From assembly GCA_963735085.1 (NCBI GenBank), contig CAVTJP010000005.1, positions 1,302,001 to 1,366,000 on the forward strand: DNA of 64,000 bases. The letters are read 5' to 3'. Shown here one piece after another: positions 8,819-17,791 of the stretch; positions within the stretch are counted from its first letter, which is position 1, and the number at the start of each line of letters is the position of its first letter. A program made the translations under genes and the position numbers. Source of the stretch: DATJGR01 sp963735085 (GTDB lineage: Bacteria; Pseudomonadota; Gammaproteobacteria; Pseudomonadales; Azotimanducaceae). The notes beneath the pieces are model-generated. The model did no database searches. It worked only from the letters and a program-made list of their open reading frames with translations, and was not told the DNA's origin.

Positions 8819-9307
8819 GTGTCGTCAACAAATTGGCGCGAAAACGTGACAATTCAGCGATACCGGATCGATCTTTCGGCGCACATGGCGGAGTGCGACG
8901 CGAACTATTTGCGCCTGGTCAAGCTGGCGCCCGATCTGGACGATTGCGAAGAACGCGTGCTGGTACTGCTGCTTGCCGAGCGCAGAGTGACCGTGCGGAT
9001 TCGCCTGCTCGAACGGTGTCCTTACACGTCGCTGATCGAAGTGTCGCAACATCCATGGCTCGAAGGACTCGCGTTTCACCTACCTGCACCTCGATTGACG
9101 GTGCGGATGTATCATGATGCGCGTTCGGCCGAAGTCGTGGAGTTTCAGGCGGGACGACGGTTTCATCCGGTGTATGCGTATCCGAACTGTGAAATGCGCC
9201 AACGCGACGAGAAGGCGCAAATCAACCGATTTCTCGCTGAGTACTTGTCCACGTGTCTCTACCACGGGGTCGCCGAGGATGAGGCGGTGGTGGTCGGCGG
9301 CGGTTGA
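8819..9307 (+). CDS. yqiB: YqiB-like protein, DUF1249 family
   Basis: A 162-residue soluble protein matching the DUF1249/YqiB family. The early MAECDANYLRLVKLAPDLDD corresponds to the family signature of an aspartate/cysteine followed by ANY-RL. VRMYHDARSAEVVEFQ and the segment RDEKAQINRFLAEYLSTC near the C-terminus are also characteristic. The function of the family is not established. The start used is GTG 8819; a second in-frame GTG at 8846 would give a length closer to E. coli YqiB (about 140) and is a real alternative. It precedes cpdA by 28 bases, as in E. coli, although the usual nudF between tolC and yqiB is absent here. Confidence 0.85.
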   Translation: MSSTNWRENVTIQRYRIDLSAHMAECDANYLRLVKLAPDLDDCEERVLVLLLAERRVTVRIRLLERCPYTSLIEVSQHPWLEGLAFHLPAPRLTVRMYHDARSAEVVEFQAGRRFHPVYAYPNCEMRQRDEKAQINRFLAEYLSTCLYHGVAEDEAVVVGGG

Positions 9308-9335
9308 TTGATATACCCGTTTCGCGGGTGCGGCC

Positions 9336-10124
9336 ATGAATAGTGTCGGCTCGATTTCGCTGCTTCAGATTTCCGACCTGCACCAGCTTCGTTCAGCCGA
9401 TTCGTGCCTGCTGGGCGTGGACACCGCACAGAGCCTGACTGCGGTGCTCGACGCCGCGCTGTCGGAACGTGTCCCCGACGCCTTGGTTGTGACGGGCGAT
9501 ATCGCACACGAACCGAACCCGGAAACCTACGCGCGTGTACACGCTTTGATCGAAGCGCGTTTTCGCGGCCCGACGCTGTGGTTGGCGGGTAATCATGATT
9601 TGACGGCACCGCTGCAAGCGGCGCGGCCTGGCGGCGACGCACTCGACATATCCGGGTGGGGCGTCATCGCAATCGATACCCACATTGATGGTGCAGTGGG
9701 CGGTTTCGTAGCGGACGCCGAATTCGACCGGCTGCGCGAATCGCTGGCCTGCTCCGCAGCGAAATACCTCATCGTAGCTGGACACCATCCACCGCTGCCG
9801 ATCGGAACGCCGTGGCTCGACAGCATATGCATCACCAATGGCGAGGCGTTGCTCGATGTGCTCGCTGCAGATGCGCGCGTGAAGGCTTACATCTGTGGGC
9901 ACGTGCATCAGGCGACGGCCTCGATACATCGAGGATTGCAACTGCTGACCACGCCGTCGACCTGTTTTCAGTTCGTTGCGAACTCGTCACGCTTTGCCGT
10001 CGACGCCACGCCGCCGGGCTGGCGCTGGCTCGAACTCTCCGCCGACGGTACCCTTGCGACCCGCGTGGGTCGCGCGACAGACTTTGAAGTGACGCTCGAT
10101 CTGTCTCGACCCGAACGCCATTAG
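9336..10124 (+). CDS. cpdA: 3',5'-cyclic AMP phosphodiesterase CpdA
   Basis: A 262-residue calcineurin-like metallophosphoesterase. All metal-binding motifs are present: Asp14-x-His16 in ISDLH, Asp55 in TGDIAHEP, Asn86-His87 in GNHDL, a later GHH (VAGHHPPLP) and GHVH (CGHVHQ). Length, motif spacing and position between yqiB and parE match CpdA, which hydrolyses cAMP to AMP in the cytoplasm and lowers CRP-dependent expression. The closing TPSTCFQF segment after GHVH is also typical. It probably belongs to a yqiB-cpdA-parE-parC transcription unit, with a 50-base gap before parE. Confidence 0.92.
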   Translation: MNSVGSISLLQISDLHQLRSADSCLLGVDTAQSLTAVLDAALSERVPDALVVTGDIAHEPNPETYARVHALIEARFRGPTLWLAGNHDLTAPLQAARPGGDALDISGWGVIAIDTHIDGAVGGFVADAEFDRLRESLACSAAKYLIVAGHHPPLPIGTPWLDSICITNGEALLDVLAADARVKAYICGHVHQATASIHRGLQLLTTPSTCFQFVANSSRFAVDATPPGWRWLELSADGTLATRVGRATDFEVTLDLSRPERH

Positions 10125-10174
10125 CCCGAATCCCATTAACCTTAATCGTAGTACGCAGGACGCGACCCGACCCC

Positions 10175-12073
10175 ATGGCGGAAACAAAATATTCAGCCGA
10201 GTCCATACAGGTGCTGTCGGGGCTCGAACCCGTGCGGCGACGGCCTGGCATGTACACCGATACGTCACGACCCAACCACCTCGTGCAGGAAGTGGTCGAC
10301 AATAGTGTCGACGAAGCACTGGCCGGCCACGCACGCGAAATCGCCGTCACGTTGTTCGAAGACGGCTCGATCGACGTCATCGACGACGGCCGCGGCATGC
10401 CGGTTGATATCCATCCTGATTTCAAGCTGCCAGGCGTCGAACTGATTCTGACGCGGCTGCACTCCGGCGGTAAGTTCGACAACGACACCTACGCGTTCTC
10501 TGGGGGTCTGCACGGCGTCGGAGTGTCGGTGGTCAATGCGCTGTCGACGTGGTTGGAAGTGGAAGTACGGCGCGACGGCGCGGTGCATCACCAGCGTTAC
10601 GAAAACGGCGCACCAGTGACGAAGCTGAAGGTGATCGACAGCGTTGGCAAACGCAACACCGGAACGCGGGTTCGCTTCCTGCCTGATGCGTCTTACTTCG
10701 ACACAACCCAGATCGCGCTGTCTCGATTGAAGCATTTGTTGCGTGCGAAAGCCGTGCTGTGCCCCGGGCTGCGCGTCAGCCTGACGGTGAATCGAAACAA
10801 CAAAGCCGAGACCGACGAGTGGCTCTACGAAGACGGTCTCTCGGGCTATCTGATGCAGGAACTCGGCGCCGCCGATACCGTACCGGCCCAACCGTTCTGC
10901 TATGGCGCGCAGGGCAACCACGAGGCTGTTGATTGGGCGCTGGCGTGGATTGTAGACAGTGGTGAGTTGGTTGCGGAAAGCTATGTGAACCTCATTCCAA
11001 CGCCGCTCGGCGGTACCCACGTCAATGGGTTGCGCAGCGGGCTGACCGATGCGATGAAGGAGTTCTGCGAATTTCGGGATTTGCTGCCACGCGGGCTCAA
11101 GCTCACTGGCGAAGACCTGTGGGATCAGTGCAGCTATGTGTTGTCCGCAAAACTGGCAGACCCGCAGTTCTCCGGGCAGACGAAAGAGCGGCTGTCGTCG
11201 CGCCAATCGGCGGCATTCATTTCGGGTGTGTCGAAAGACGCGTTCAGCCTGTGGCTCAATGAGCATCCGCAGGAAGGCGGCAAGATTGCCGAGATTGCGA
11301 TTCGCAATGCACAGCGACGCTTGCAGGCGGCCAAGAAAGTCGAGCGGAAGAAGATCACCGCGGGTCCGGCGCTGCCGGGGAAGCTCGCGGATTGTTCGAT
11401 CCAGGACAGCTCGCGTGCGGAACTGTTTCTGGTGGAGGGTGATTCGGCAGGCGGCTCCGCAAAGCAGGCGCGCAATCGTGAGTTTCAGGCGGTGATGCCG
11501 TTGCGCGGCAAGATTCTCAATACGTGGGAGGTTTCATCGTCAGAGATCCTCGCGTCGCAGGAGGTGCACGACATCAGTGTGGCGCTTGGTGTGGATCCCG
11601 CATCGGCGGATCTTTCGGGGTTGCGCTACAACAAGATCTGTATTCTCGCCGACGCGGATTCCGACGGGTCGCACATCGCCACGCTGCTGTGTGCACTGTT
11701 CCTGAGGCACTACCGGAGCCTGGTCGATGCGGGCCATGTCTACATTGCAATGCCGCCGCTCTATCGGGTCGATGTAGGCAAGGACGTTTTCTATGCACTG
11801 GATGAGGCGGAAAAGGAAGGCATCCTCGATCGCATTGCCGCAGAGAAGAAGCGCGGCACGGTCAACGTGCAACGGTTCAAGGGACTGGGAGAAATGAACC
11901 CGATTCAATTACGAGAAACAACGATGGATCCGGATACGCGACGTCTCGTGCAACTCACCCTCGCGGCGCCGGAGGAGACGTTGGAACTGATGGACATGCT
12001 ATTGGCGAAGAAGCGCGCGGCCGATCGTCGCGCGTGGCTCGAGACGAAAGGTGACCAGGCAACGATCGCATGA
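10175..12073 (+). CDS. parE: DNA topoisomerase IV subunit B ParE
   Basis: A 632-residue type IIA topoisomerase ATPase subunit that powers decatenation of daughter chromosomes. The GHKL ATPase domain has Asn43-containing DNSVDEALAGHA, DDGRGMPVD and GGLHGVGVSVVNALS. The Toprim domain has LVEGDSAGGSAKQARNRE, PLRGKILN and DADSDGSHI for metal binding. The C-terminus ends in the usual QRFKGLGEMNP block. Length fits ParE (630) rather than GyrB (about 800), and the immediate partner is ParC. Its TGA overlaps the parC ATG by 4 bases, indicating coupled translation. Confidence 0.96.
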   Translation: MAETKYSAESIQVLSGLEPVRRRPGMYTDTSRPNHLVQEVVDNSVDEALAGHAREIAVTLFEDGSIDVIDDGRGMPVDIHPDFKLPGVELILTRLHSGGKFDNDTYAFSGGLHGVGVSVVNALSTWLEVEVRRDGAVHHQRYENGAPVTKLKVIDSVGKRNTGTRVRFLPDASYFDTTQIALSRLKHLLRAKAVLCPGLRVSLTVNRNNKAETDEWLYEDGLSGYLMQELGAADTVPAQPFCYGAQGNHEAVDWALAWIVDSGELVAESYVNLIPTPLGGTHVNGLRSGLTDAMKEFCEFRDLLPRGLKLTGEDLWDQCSYVLSAKLADPQFSGQTKERLSSRQSAAFISGVSKDAFSLWLNEHPQEGGKIAEIAIRNAQRRLQAAKKVERKKITAGPALPGKLADCSIQDSSRAELFLVEGDSAGGSAKQARNREFQAVMPLRGKILNTWEVSSSEILASQEVHDISVALGVDPASADLSGLRYNKICILADADSDGSHIATLLCALFLRHYRSLVDAGHVYIAMPPLYRVDVGKDVFYALDEAEKEGILDRIAAEKKRGTVNVQRFKGLGEMNPIQLRETTMDPDTRRLVQLTLAAPEETLELMDMLLAKKRAADRRAWLETKGDQATIA

Positions 12074-14340
12074 CTACCCATACGGACCACGGCGATACGG
12101 AACAGGTCCCGCTGAAAGCGTTTACCGAGAAGGCATACCTCGACTATTCGATGTACGTCATCAACGATCGCGCGTTGCCACACATCGGTGACGGGCTGAA
12201 ACCCGTGCAGCGGCGCATCGTCTATGCGATGTCGCAGTTGGGCCTGAACGCCGCCGCCAAGTTCATGAAATCGGCGCGCACGATCGGTGACGTGCTCGGC
12301 AAATTCCATCCACACGGCGATTCTGCATGCTACGAAGCGATGGTGCTGATGGCGCAGCCGTTCTCGTATCGCTATCCGCTGGTAGACGGGCAGGGTAACT
12401 GGGGTGCGCCGGACGACCCGAAGTCGTTCGCCGCGATGCGCTATACGGAAGCGCGCTTGGCTCGATTCTCGGAATTGCTGTTGTCCGAAGTCGATCAAGG
12501 CACCGTCGAATTCGTTGCGAACTTCGACGCCACGTTGACTGAACCCGCGCTGCTGCCGGCCCGCGTACCGGTCGTGCTACTCAATGGCAGCACGGGCATC
12601 GCGGTGGGGATGGCGACCGACATTCCGCCACACAACCTTCGCGAAGTTGTCAGCGCATGCATCCGATTGCTGGACGATCCAAAGGCGAAGACGCGCGAGT
12701 TGATGGAACACGTGCGCGGCCCCGATTTTCCGACCGAGGCGATGATCATTACGCCCGAGGAGGAACTGGCGAGGATCTACGAGGAGGGTCGCGGCAGCGT
12801 CAAATCGCGCGCCGTATACGTACTCGAACATGGCGAAATTGTAGTCACGGCGCTGCCGTACCAGGCTTCGCCTGCAAAGGTCCTCGAACAGATCGCTGCA
12901 CAGATGCAGGCGAAAAAGTTACCGATGCTGGTCGACTTGCGCGATGAGTCCGATCACGAGAATCCCACGCGGCTGGTGTTGGTGCCGCGTTCGAATCGTA
13001 TTGATACCGAACGCCTGATGAGCCATCTGTTCTCGACCACCGACCTGGAACGCAGCTTCCGCGTGAACATGAACGTCATTGGTCTCGATCTGCGGCCGCG
13101 TGTGAAGGGCCTTGCAGGCTTACTGCGTGAGTGGCTCGAGTTCAGACAGATCACGGTTACGCGGCGTCTGGAGCATCGCCTCTCGAAGATTGAGCAGCGG
13201 CTGCACATTCTCGCGGGCCTGCTGATCGCCTATTTGAACATCGACGAGGTCGTTCGCATCGTTCGCGAAGAAGACAACCCGAAGTCGGAACTGATGGCAC
13301 GCTTTGCGCTATCGGAAGTTCAAGCCAACGCAATTCTCGATCTGCGTTTGCGGCAACTGGCAAAACTCGAGGAAATCAAGCTGACGTCCGAGCGCGACGA
13401 ACTCGCAGCGGAAAAGGCGGACATCGAAAAGACGCTCAAGTCGAAAGCACGGCTGAAGACGCTGATCAAAAAAGAGTTGTTGGCCGATGCGCAAACGCAC
13501 GGCGACGCGCGGCGTTCGCCACTCGCGCGCGTCGAGGATGCGGCGGCGTTCACCGACGAAGACCTGCTGACAAACGAACCGATTACAGTGGTGATGTCCG
13601 AGAAGGGTTGGATCCGAGCCGCAAAGGGCCACGAGGTCAACGTCGTCGACCTCAACTACCGAACAGGTGATGCATTCCTGATGGCCGCAAAAGGCCGCAG
13701 CAACGATGTATTGGCGGTCGTCGATTCGACCGGTCGAGCATATTCGTTGGCGCCGCACGCGCTGCCTTCGGCGCGTAGCCAGGGAGAGCCGCTGACCGGA
13801 AAGCTCAATCCACCGGAGGGCGCGCGTTTCGTCGGTGCCGTGATCGGCCGCGCCGATCAGCGCGTGTTGCTGGCGTCCAACGCAGGCTATGGGTTCGTCG
13901 CGCGGCTGCAAGACCTCGTCGCGAAGAATCGAGGCGGCAAGGCAATGTTGAGTGTGCCGAAGAATGGCCTCGCACTGTCGCCGATGCTGCTCACGGATGA
14001 GGAAGCTCAACTCGTCGTCGCGATCACGAGCCGGGGCCGGATGCTGGCCTTTCCGATTGCTGAAGTACCGGAGTTGGTGCGCGGCAAGGGGAACAAACTG
14101 ATCAACGTGCCGAGTGCCGCGTTCAACGCGGGCGAAGAGGCTGTGGTCGCGATTGCAGTGGTTTCACAGTCTGATCAATTGCTGGTTCGAACCGGTGCAC
14201 GACATCTGCGGCTGAAGGCCAAAGATCTCGAGCACTACGTGGGAGAGCGCGCACGCCGCGGCCATTTGTTGCCGCGCGGATTTCAGAAGGTGGACGGCGT
14301 CGAGGTGGAATCGGCTTCGGCGCGCAGCAACTCCGCCTGA
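12070..14340 (+). CDS. parC: DNA topoisomerase IV subunit A ParC
   Basis: A 756-residue cleavage subunit. The catalytic tyrosine is Tyr125 in AMRYTEARL. The quinolone-determining region reads HPHGDSACYEAM, with Ser85 and Glu89 at the positions of E. coli ParC Ser80 and Glu84, so the usual resistance substitutions are not present. The C-terminal part has a short beta-pinwheel (EKGWIRAAKGHEV and later repeats), as in ParC and unlike the longer GyrA tail; no GyrA box is seen. It overlaps parE by 4 bases and the convergent downstream gene by 58 bases. Confidence 0.96.
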   Translation: MTTHTDHGDTEQVPLKAFTEKAYLDYSMYVINDRALPHIGDGLKPVQRRIVYAMSQLGLNAAAKFMKSARTIGDVLGKFHPHGDSACYEAMVLMAQPFSYRYPLVDGQGNWGAPDDPKSFAAMRYTEARLARFSELLLSEVDQGTVEFVANFDATLTEPALLPARVPVVLLNGSTGIAVGMATDIPPHNLREVVSACIRLLDDPKAKTRELMEHVRGPDFPTEAMIITPEEELARIYEEGRGSVKSRAVYVLEHGEIVVTALPYQASPAKVLEQIAAQMQAKKLPMLVDLRDESDHENPTRLVLVPRSNRIDTERLMSHLFSTTDLERSFRVNMNVIGLDLRPRVKGLAGLLREWLEFRQITVTRRLEHRLSKIEQRLHILAGLLIAYLNIDEVVRIVREEDNPKSELMARFALSEVQANAILDLRLRQLAKLEEIKLTSERDELAAEKADIEKTLKSKARLKTLIKKELLADAQTHGDARRSPLARVEDAAAFTDEDLLTNEPITVVMSEKGWIRAAKGHEVNVVDLNYRTGDAFLMAAKGRSNDVLAVVDSTGRAYSLAPHALPSARSQGEPLTGKLNPPEGARFVGAVIGRADQRVLLASNAGYGFVARLQDLVAKNRGGKAMLSVPKNGLALSPMLLTDEEAQLVVAITSRGRMLAFPIAEVPELVRGKGNKLINVPSAAFNAGEEAVVAIAVVSQSDQLLVRTGARHLRLKAKDLEHYVGERARRGHLLPRGFQKVDGVEVESASARSNSA

Positions 14341-15476
14341 TGATCCAGCGCTGCGCCGTACGCATCGGCCATCGCCGAGACGATGACGCAGCTGTCGTGT
14401 GCGGCTGTCATAAGCGTGGCCAGGATTGGATTGGATTGTTCATCGACGATGAAACGCTCCGGCCGTGGTAGCCGTTCGAATGCTTCGCGGCTCGCTGCGA
14501 TTGAACCCTCCGGTGCGACGGCGCTGAGCACGACGGTATCCTGGATCGCGTCGGTGTTGGGTGCTCCGTCAGGAAGCCGCGCGACGACATGAACGCCGAA
14601 GCGGAATTTCAGCTCCGGACGCGCAGCCAGATGACGCGCCTCGTTGAGGTCGTCGAGGGTTTCGGCAAGCAGCAGCGCCGCACACAACACCTTGAAGCAT
14701 TGGTCGGCATCGTTGCTGCCGAACCTCAACAGGATACCGGTCGACGCTAGATCGCCGATCGTCGCTGTATATTGTCGCGCGACCAGCGACGCTCGTCCGT
14801 GGACGTCGCTCAACACCGAGGCACGCTCTTTACCCGGCAGCACCATCAAGTTGAGCAGGTTCACCGCCAGCAACCATTCCATTGCATGGCTTTCGGGTTC
14901 TTCGGTGGCGGACTCGCTCATATCGGACTCCGCCTCGACGTCGGGCACCGCGTCGAACCGTAATCCCAGCAGATAACCGGCGACTGCCGACAGCAGCGCC
15001 GCAATCAGTGCCGGCAGCAGCAAGTAGGGTACGGCGAAGCCGCCAGCGGAGAGCGCATCTGTCGCAATTGCGATCTGCACATATCCAGCGACGGCGCCTT
15101 CGAACTCGATCGGATGAGTAAATAGTGGCGTGTCCGCATGGGGCCGTGCACCGGCGTTGGCGACGACTCTATCGTCCACGGTGACGATGGTTACCGACTC
15201 GATTTCCGGCAGCTCGCTCATCCGCGTCGCGAGTACGCCGAGACGTATCCGATCAAGTGTAATGAGCGGTTCGATAGCCAGCGTCGCGAGTTGCGCCGCC
15301 GCTGCGTTGCCGAACTGAGACATGCGCGCGCTGCGCGCGTCGTCGACAGAGTGATACCACGATACGCCGACCAACAGTGTGGTGAGGAGCGACGCGGCTA
15401 TCGCGAGCGTGGTGGCCTGCCAGCGCCGTCGCGCTAGCGGGTCGTGGACGTTCGGCCACCTTGGTTTGACGCGCAT
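14283..15476 (-). CDS. Two-helix membrane protein with periplasmic sensor-like loop, AhpA/YtjB-like layout
   Basis: A 397-residue inner membrane protein. Helix 1 is near residues 20-40 (TLAIAASLLTTLLVGVSWYH), a periplasmic domain of about 110 residues follows, helix 2 spans about 148-175, and a cytoplasmic domain of about 215 residues completes it. The cytoplasmic part holds short blocks (LRFGSNDADQCFKVLCAALLLAE, FRFGVHVV) reminiscent of a degenerate nucleotide-cyclase-like fold, but no catalytic motif is seen. The layout resembles AhpA/YtjB family proteins found near parC in other gammaproteobacteria; this is an inference from architecture and position. It ends inside the parC 3' end by 58 bases. 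Confidence 0.6.
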   Translation of the reverse strand: MRVKPRWPNVHDPLARRRWQATTLAIAASLLTTLLVGVSWYHSVDDARSARMSQFGNAAAAQLATLAIEPLITLDRIRLGVLATRMSELPEIESVTIVTVDDRVVANAGARPHADTPLFTHPIEFEGAVAGYVQIAIATDALSAGGFAVPYLLLPALIAALLSAVAGYLLGLRFDAVPDVEAESDMSESATEEPESHAMEWLLAVNLLNLMVLPGKERASVLSDVHGRASLVARQYTATIGDLASTGILLRFGSNDADQCFKVLCAALLLAETLDDLNEARHLAARPELKFRFGVHVVARLPDGAPNTDAIQDTVVLSAVAPEGSIAASREAFERLPRPERFIVDEQSNPILATLMTAAHDSCVIVSAMADAYGAALDHQAELLRAEADSTSTPSTF

Positions 15477-15654
15477 TATGTGGGGTAGGCTCCGCGGGTT
15501 TACGCGCGGTGTTTAAGTGTGATTAGGAGATCGTTTCGACTAACGTATCGGGCGGCAACAAGCTCGCACGGACGCGCATGTTGACATCGACCTTGGCCGC
15601 TTATCAAGTTGCGCCAATCGAGCCGGCCAATCGGCGAATCAAGCTGAATTGAGC

Positions 15655-17757
15655 TTAGTCGTCGGCGGCGAAGTCGTAGTTCATTTCGGTCGACGGCTCT
15701 TGCAGGTAGTGCCCCTGAATGTAATTCGCGCCCGCCTGCCAGAGGGCAGAGAGCACCGTTGCACTCTCGACCATCGGAATTACGGTCAGCTTTCCATGCT
15801 GCTGCAATTCGCGAATCATTGCCGTCAGATCGTCTTTTTTGGTGGTGCTGCCATCGAGTTCCTGCACTTGGTTGCCGTCAAGCTTCACAAAGTCGACCGG
15901 CACATGGCGCAATGTCTCGAACGAATTTTCCGTGACGCCGAAGTGGCTCAACGACGTACGACAATGCATTGCCTTGAGGCCCTGAACGAACTCGCGGGCC
16001 TGGCGAACGTGGTTGGCTGCATCCTGCTCGGCGATCTGGAAGATCACCGCGTCACTTGGCAACCGTGCCGCCTTGATCGCCACGGCGAGCCATTGAATGA
16101 ATTCCGCGTCAATGACGCTGTTACGTGTCAGGTTGATAGTCAGACGCGTGTTGTGACCCTTCGAGCGATGCGCCGAGAGCTGTTTGATCGACTGCAGGAT
16201 GACCCAACGATCGATTTTCGCCGCGACGCCGTTGTCGATCGCAAGGTCGAGAAACTGATCGGGCGGCAGGCGGCGATCCTTGTCGTCGACCAGCCGCAAA
16301 AAGACTTCGTAGTGTTCGTCGGAATCTCCGCGCAAACTGATGATCGGCTGAAATAGCAGAACGAAAGTCTGATTGTCGATCGCATCGTTGACCAGCTTCA
16401 GAATGCGCTTCTGCTCGCCCGATAATCCGTCGGTATCACCTTCGGCCTCCAACGTCGTGACGCTCGGCCATTGAATATGGTTCGTCTTGTTCGCTGCTCG
16501 CGCACTAATGAGCGTTCGAAATGCCAGATTCATGGCGTCGGCAACACCCGAATCCGATACCGCTGCGGCGCCGATCGTGATCGTGCGACGGACAGTCTTG
16601 CCATCGATCTCGAACAGCGCGGCCTCGATGGACTCGCGCAGCCGCTCAGCCAGAACGTCGCCGCCTGCTTCGCTGCCCATTGCAGCGATCGCAAAGCGAT
16701 GATTGGCGATCCGTATGAGCTTCGCGCCGCCAAGCTCCGCCGTCAGCGATTCGCTGAGTTGACCTACCAGCGCATCGGTACGTTGCAAACCGAGTTCGAC
16801 CTGCAGGCCGTCGAAGTCATCGATTTCGATCACCAGCATCGCGCCGGGTGGCGTGGCGTCGTGTTCGACTTCCGCAATGAACATGTGCACCGATTGAAAT
16901 GGGTCGGAGCCCCCGTGGCCATTGCTTGCGGTGGGAGACGTATTCGATGGTTGAACGGTGACTTCCTCGTCCATCGGTGCGAGGCGGTCCTGCAGCACCG
17001 GCACAGGCTCGCAGCGGACCAGCACCTGAGTGCAGTGTTCGCCCTCGTATTCTGCGCCGGTCAGCGTCATCTGACCGGTGATGGGCTCGTTCGACGTCGA
17101 GCGTCCTTCGAACGCAAAGGACAGTTCCTCTGTCGAGTCATTACGGAAGGTTTTGACTTTTGCCTTGAATTCGTCGGCAAACGCCGGGTCCATCAGATCG
17201 AGTAGCGGCAGGCCAAGCAAGTCGTCTGCGTCCTGGAATCCGAACAGCTTGAAATAGTCGTCGTTTGCATAGATGTGCATGCCTTCATGCACGTATGCGA
17301 TCGCTGCTGTGGAGTTGGCCAACAACAGTTCGCAGCGGCGCTCCGCTTCGGCAAGTGCGCGTCGGGTCTGGGTGAAGCGATGCCGTTGGCAGATGTTTTC
17401 GAGCTCGCGCTTCACGATATACAACAGGCGCTCGTTGTCCTCGTTGAATACGACGTCGGTTGCGCCCATTGCGAGGCCGCGGGTCAGGTTCTTCGGTTCC
17501 GATGAGTCGTCGAGCACGATGATCGGCAAGTCTGGCTTGCGCTTGCGCAGGTCCGGCAACACCCGTTCGAGGTGATCGAAGCCGGACCTGCATACCAGCA
17601 GATCGATTGCCTGCTCAGAGACGGAATCGTCGGCGATGTCGCCGCAGAATTCGGAACGTGTCGCTATGCCAGCATTGCGCAGCACGGAGTCGAGCTCATG
17701 TGCGCGATTCTCGGATCGATCGGCAATGAGTAGACGGACCGGAGACGGCGTGGCCAT
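15655..17757 (-). CDS. fimX: FimX-like c-di-GMP receptor (REC-like, PAS, degenerate GGDEF, degenerate EAL)
   Basis: A 700-residue protein, close to P. aeruginosa FimX (691). Domains: REC-like (about 1-125) without the phospho-acceptor Asp; PAS (about 140-250, YVHEGMHIYANDDYFKLFGF); GGDEF-like (about 285-425), where the GGDEF signature is replaced by ANHRF; EAL-like (about 455-690), where EAL reads E484-V-F and the DDFGTG loop reads SHFGVT. Catalysis by either enzyme domain is therefore unlikely, while c-di-GMP binding by the EAL fold is retained in known FimX. The ending ANYIQGHYLQEPSTEMNYDF is FimX-like. FimX localises to the cell pole and promotes type IV pilus assembly. It lies 34 bases downstream of the 607-residue gene. 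Confidence 0.82.
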   Translation of the reverse strand: MATPSPVRLLIADRSENRAHELDSVLRNAGIATRSEFCGDIADDSVSEQAIDLLVCRSGFDHLERVLPDLRKRKPDLPIIVLDDSSEPKNLTRGLAMGATDVVFNEDNERLLYIVKRELENICQRHRFTQTRRALAEAERRCELLLANSTAAIAYVHEGMHIYANDDYFKLFGFQDADDLLGLPLLDLMDPAFADEFKAKVKTFRNDSTEELSFAFEGRSTSNEPITGQMTLTGAEYEGEHCTQVLVRCEPVPVLQDRLAPMDEEVTVQPSNTSPTASNGHGGSDPFQSVHMFIAEVEHDATPPGAMLVIEIDDFDGLQVELGLQRTDALVGQLSESLTAELGGAKLIRIANHRFAIAAMGSEAGGDVLAERLRESIEAALFEIDGKTVRRTITIGAAAVSDSGVADAMNLAFRTLISARAANKTNHIQWPSVTTLEAEGDTDGLSGEQKRILKLVNDAIDNQTFVLLFQPIISLRGDSDEHYEVFLRLVDDKDRRLPPDQFLDLAIDNGVAAKIDRWVILQSIKQLSAHRSKGHNTRLTINLTRNSVIDAEFIQWLAVAIKAARLPSDAVIFQIAEQDAANHVRQAREFVQGLKAMHCRTSLSHFGVTENSFETLRHVPVDFVKLDGNQVQELDGSTTKKDDLTAMIRELQQHGKLTVIPMVESATVLSALWQAGANYIQGHYLQEPSTEMNYDFAADD

Positions 17758-17791
17758 ACCTCGTCACAATCCCTATTGTTGGACAGCTTCC

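Noticed and set aside
15477..15654. tRNA or small RNA gene in the 178-base gap before the AhpA-like gene
   Set aside because: No cloverleaf, acceptor CCA end or strong terminator could be found by reading.
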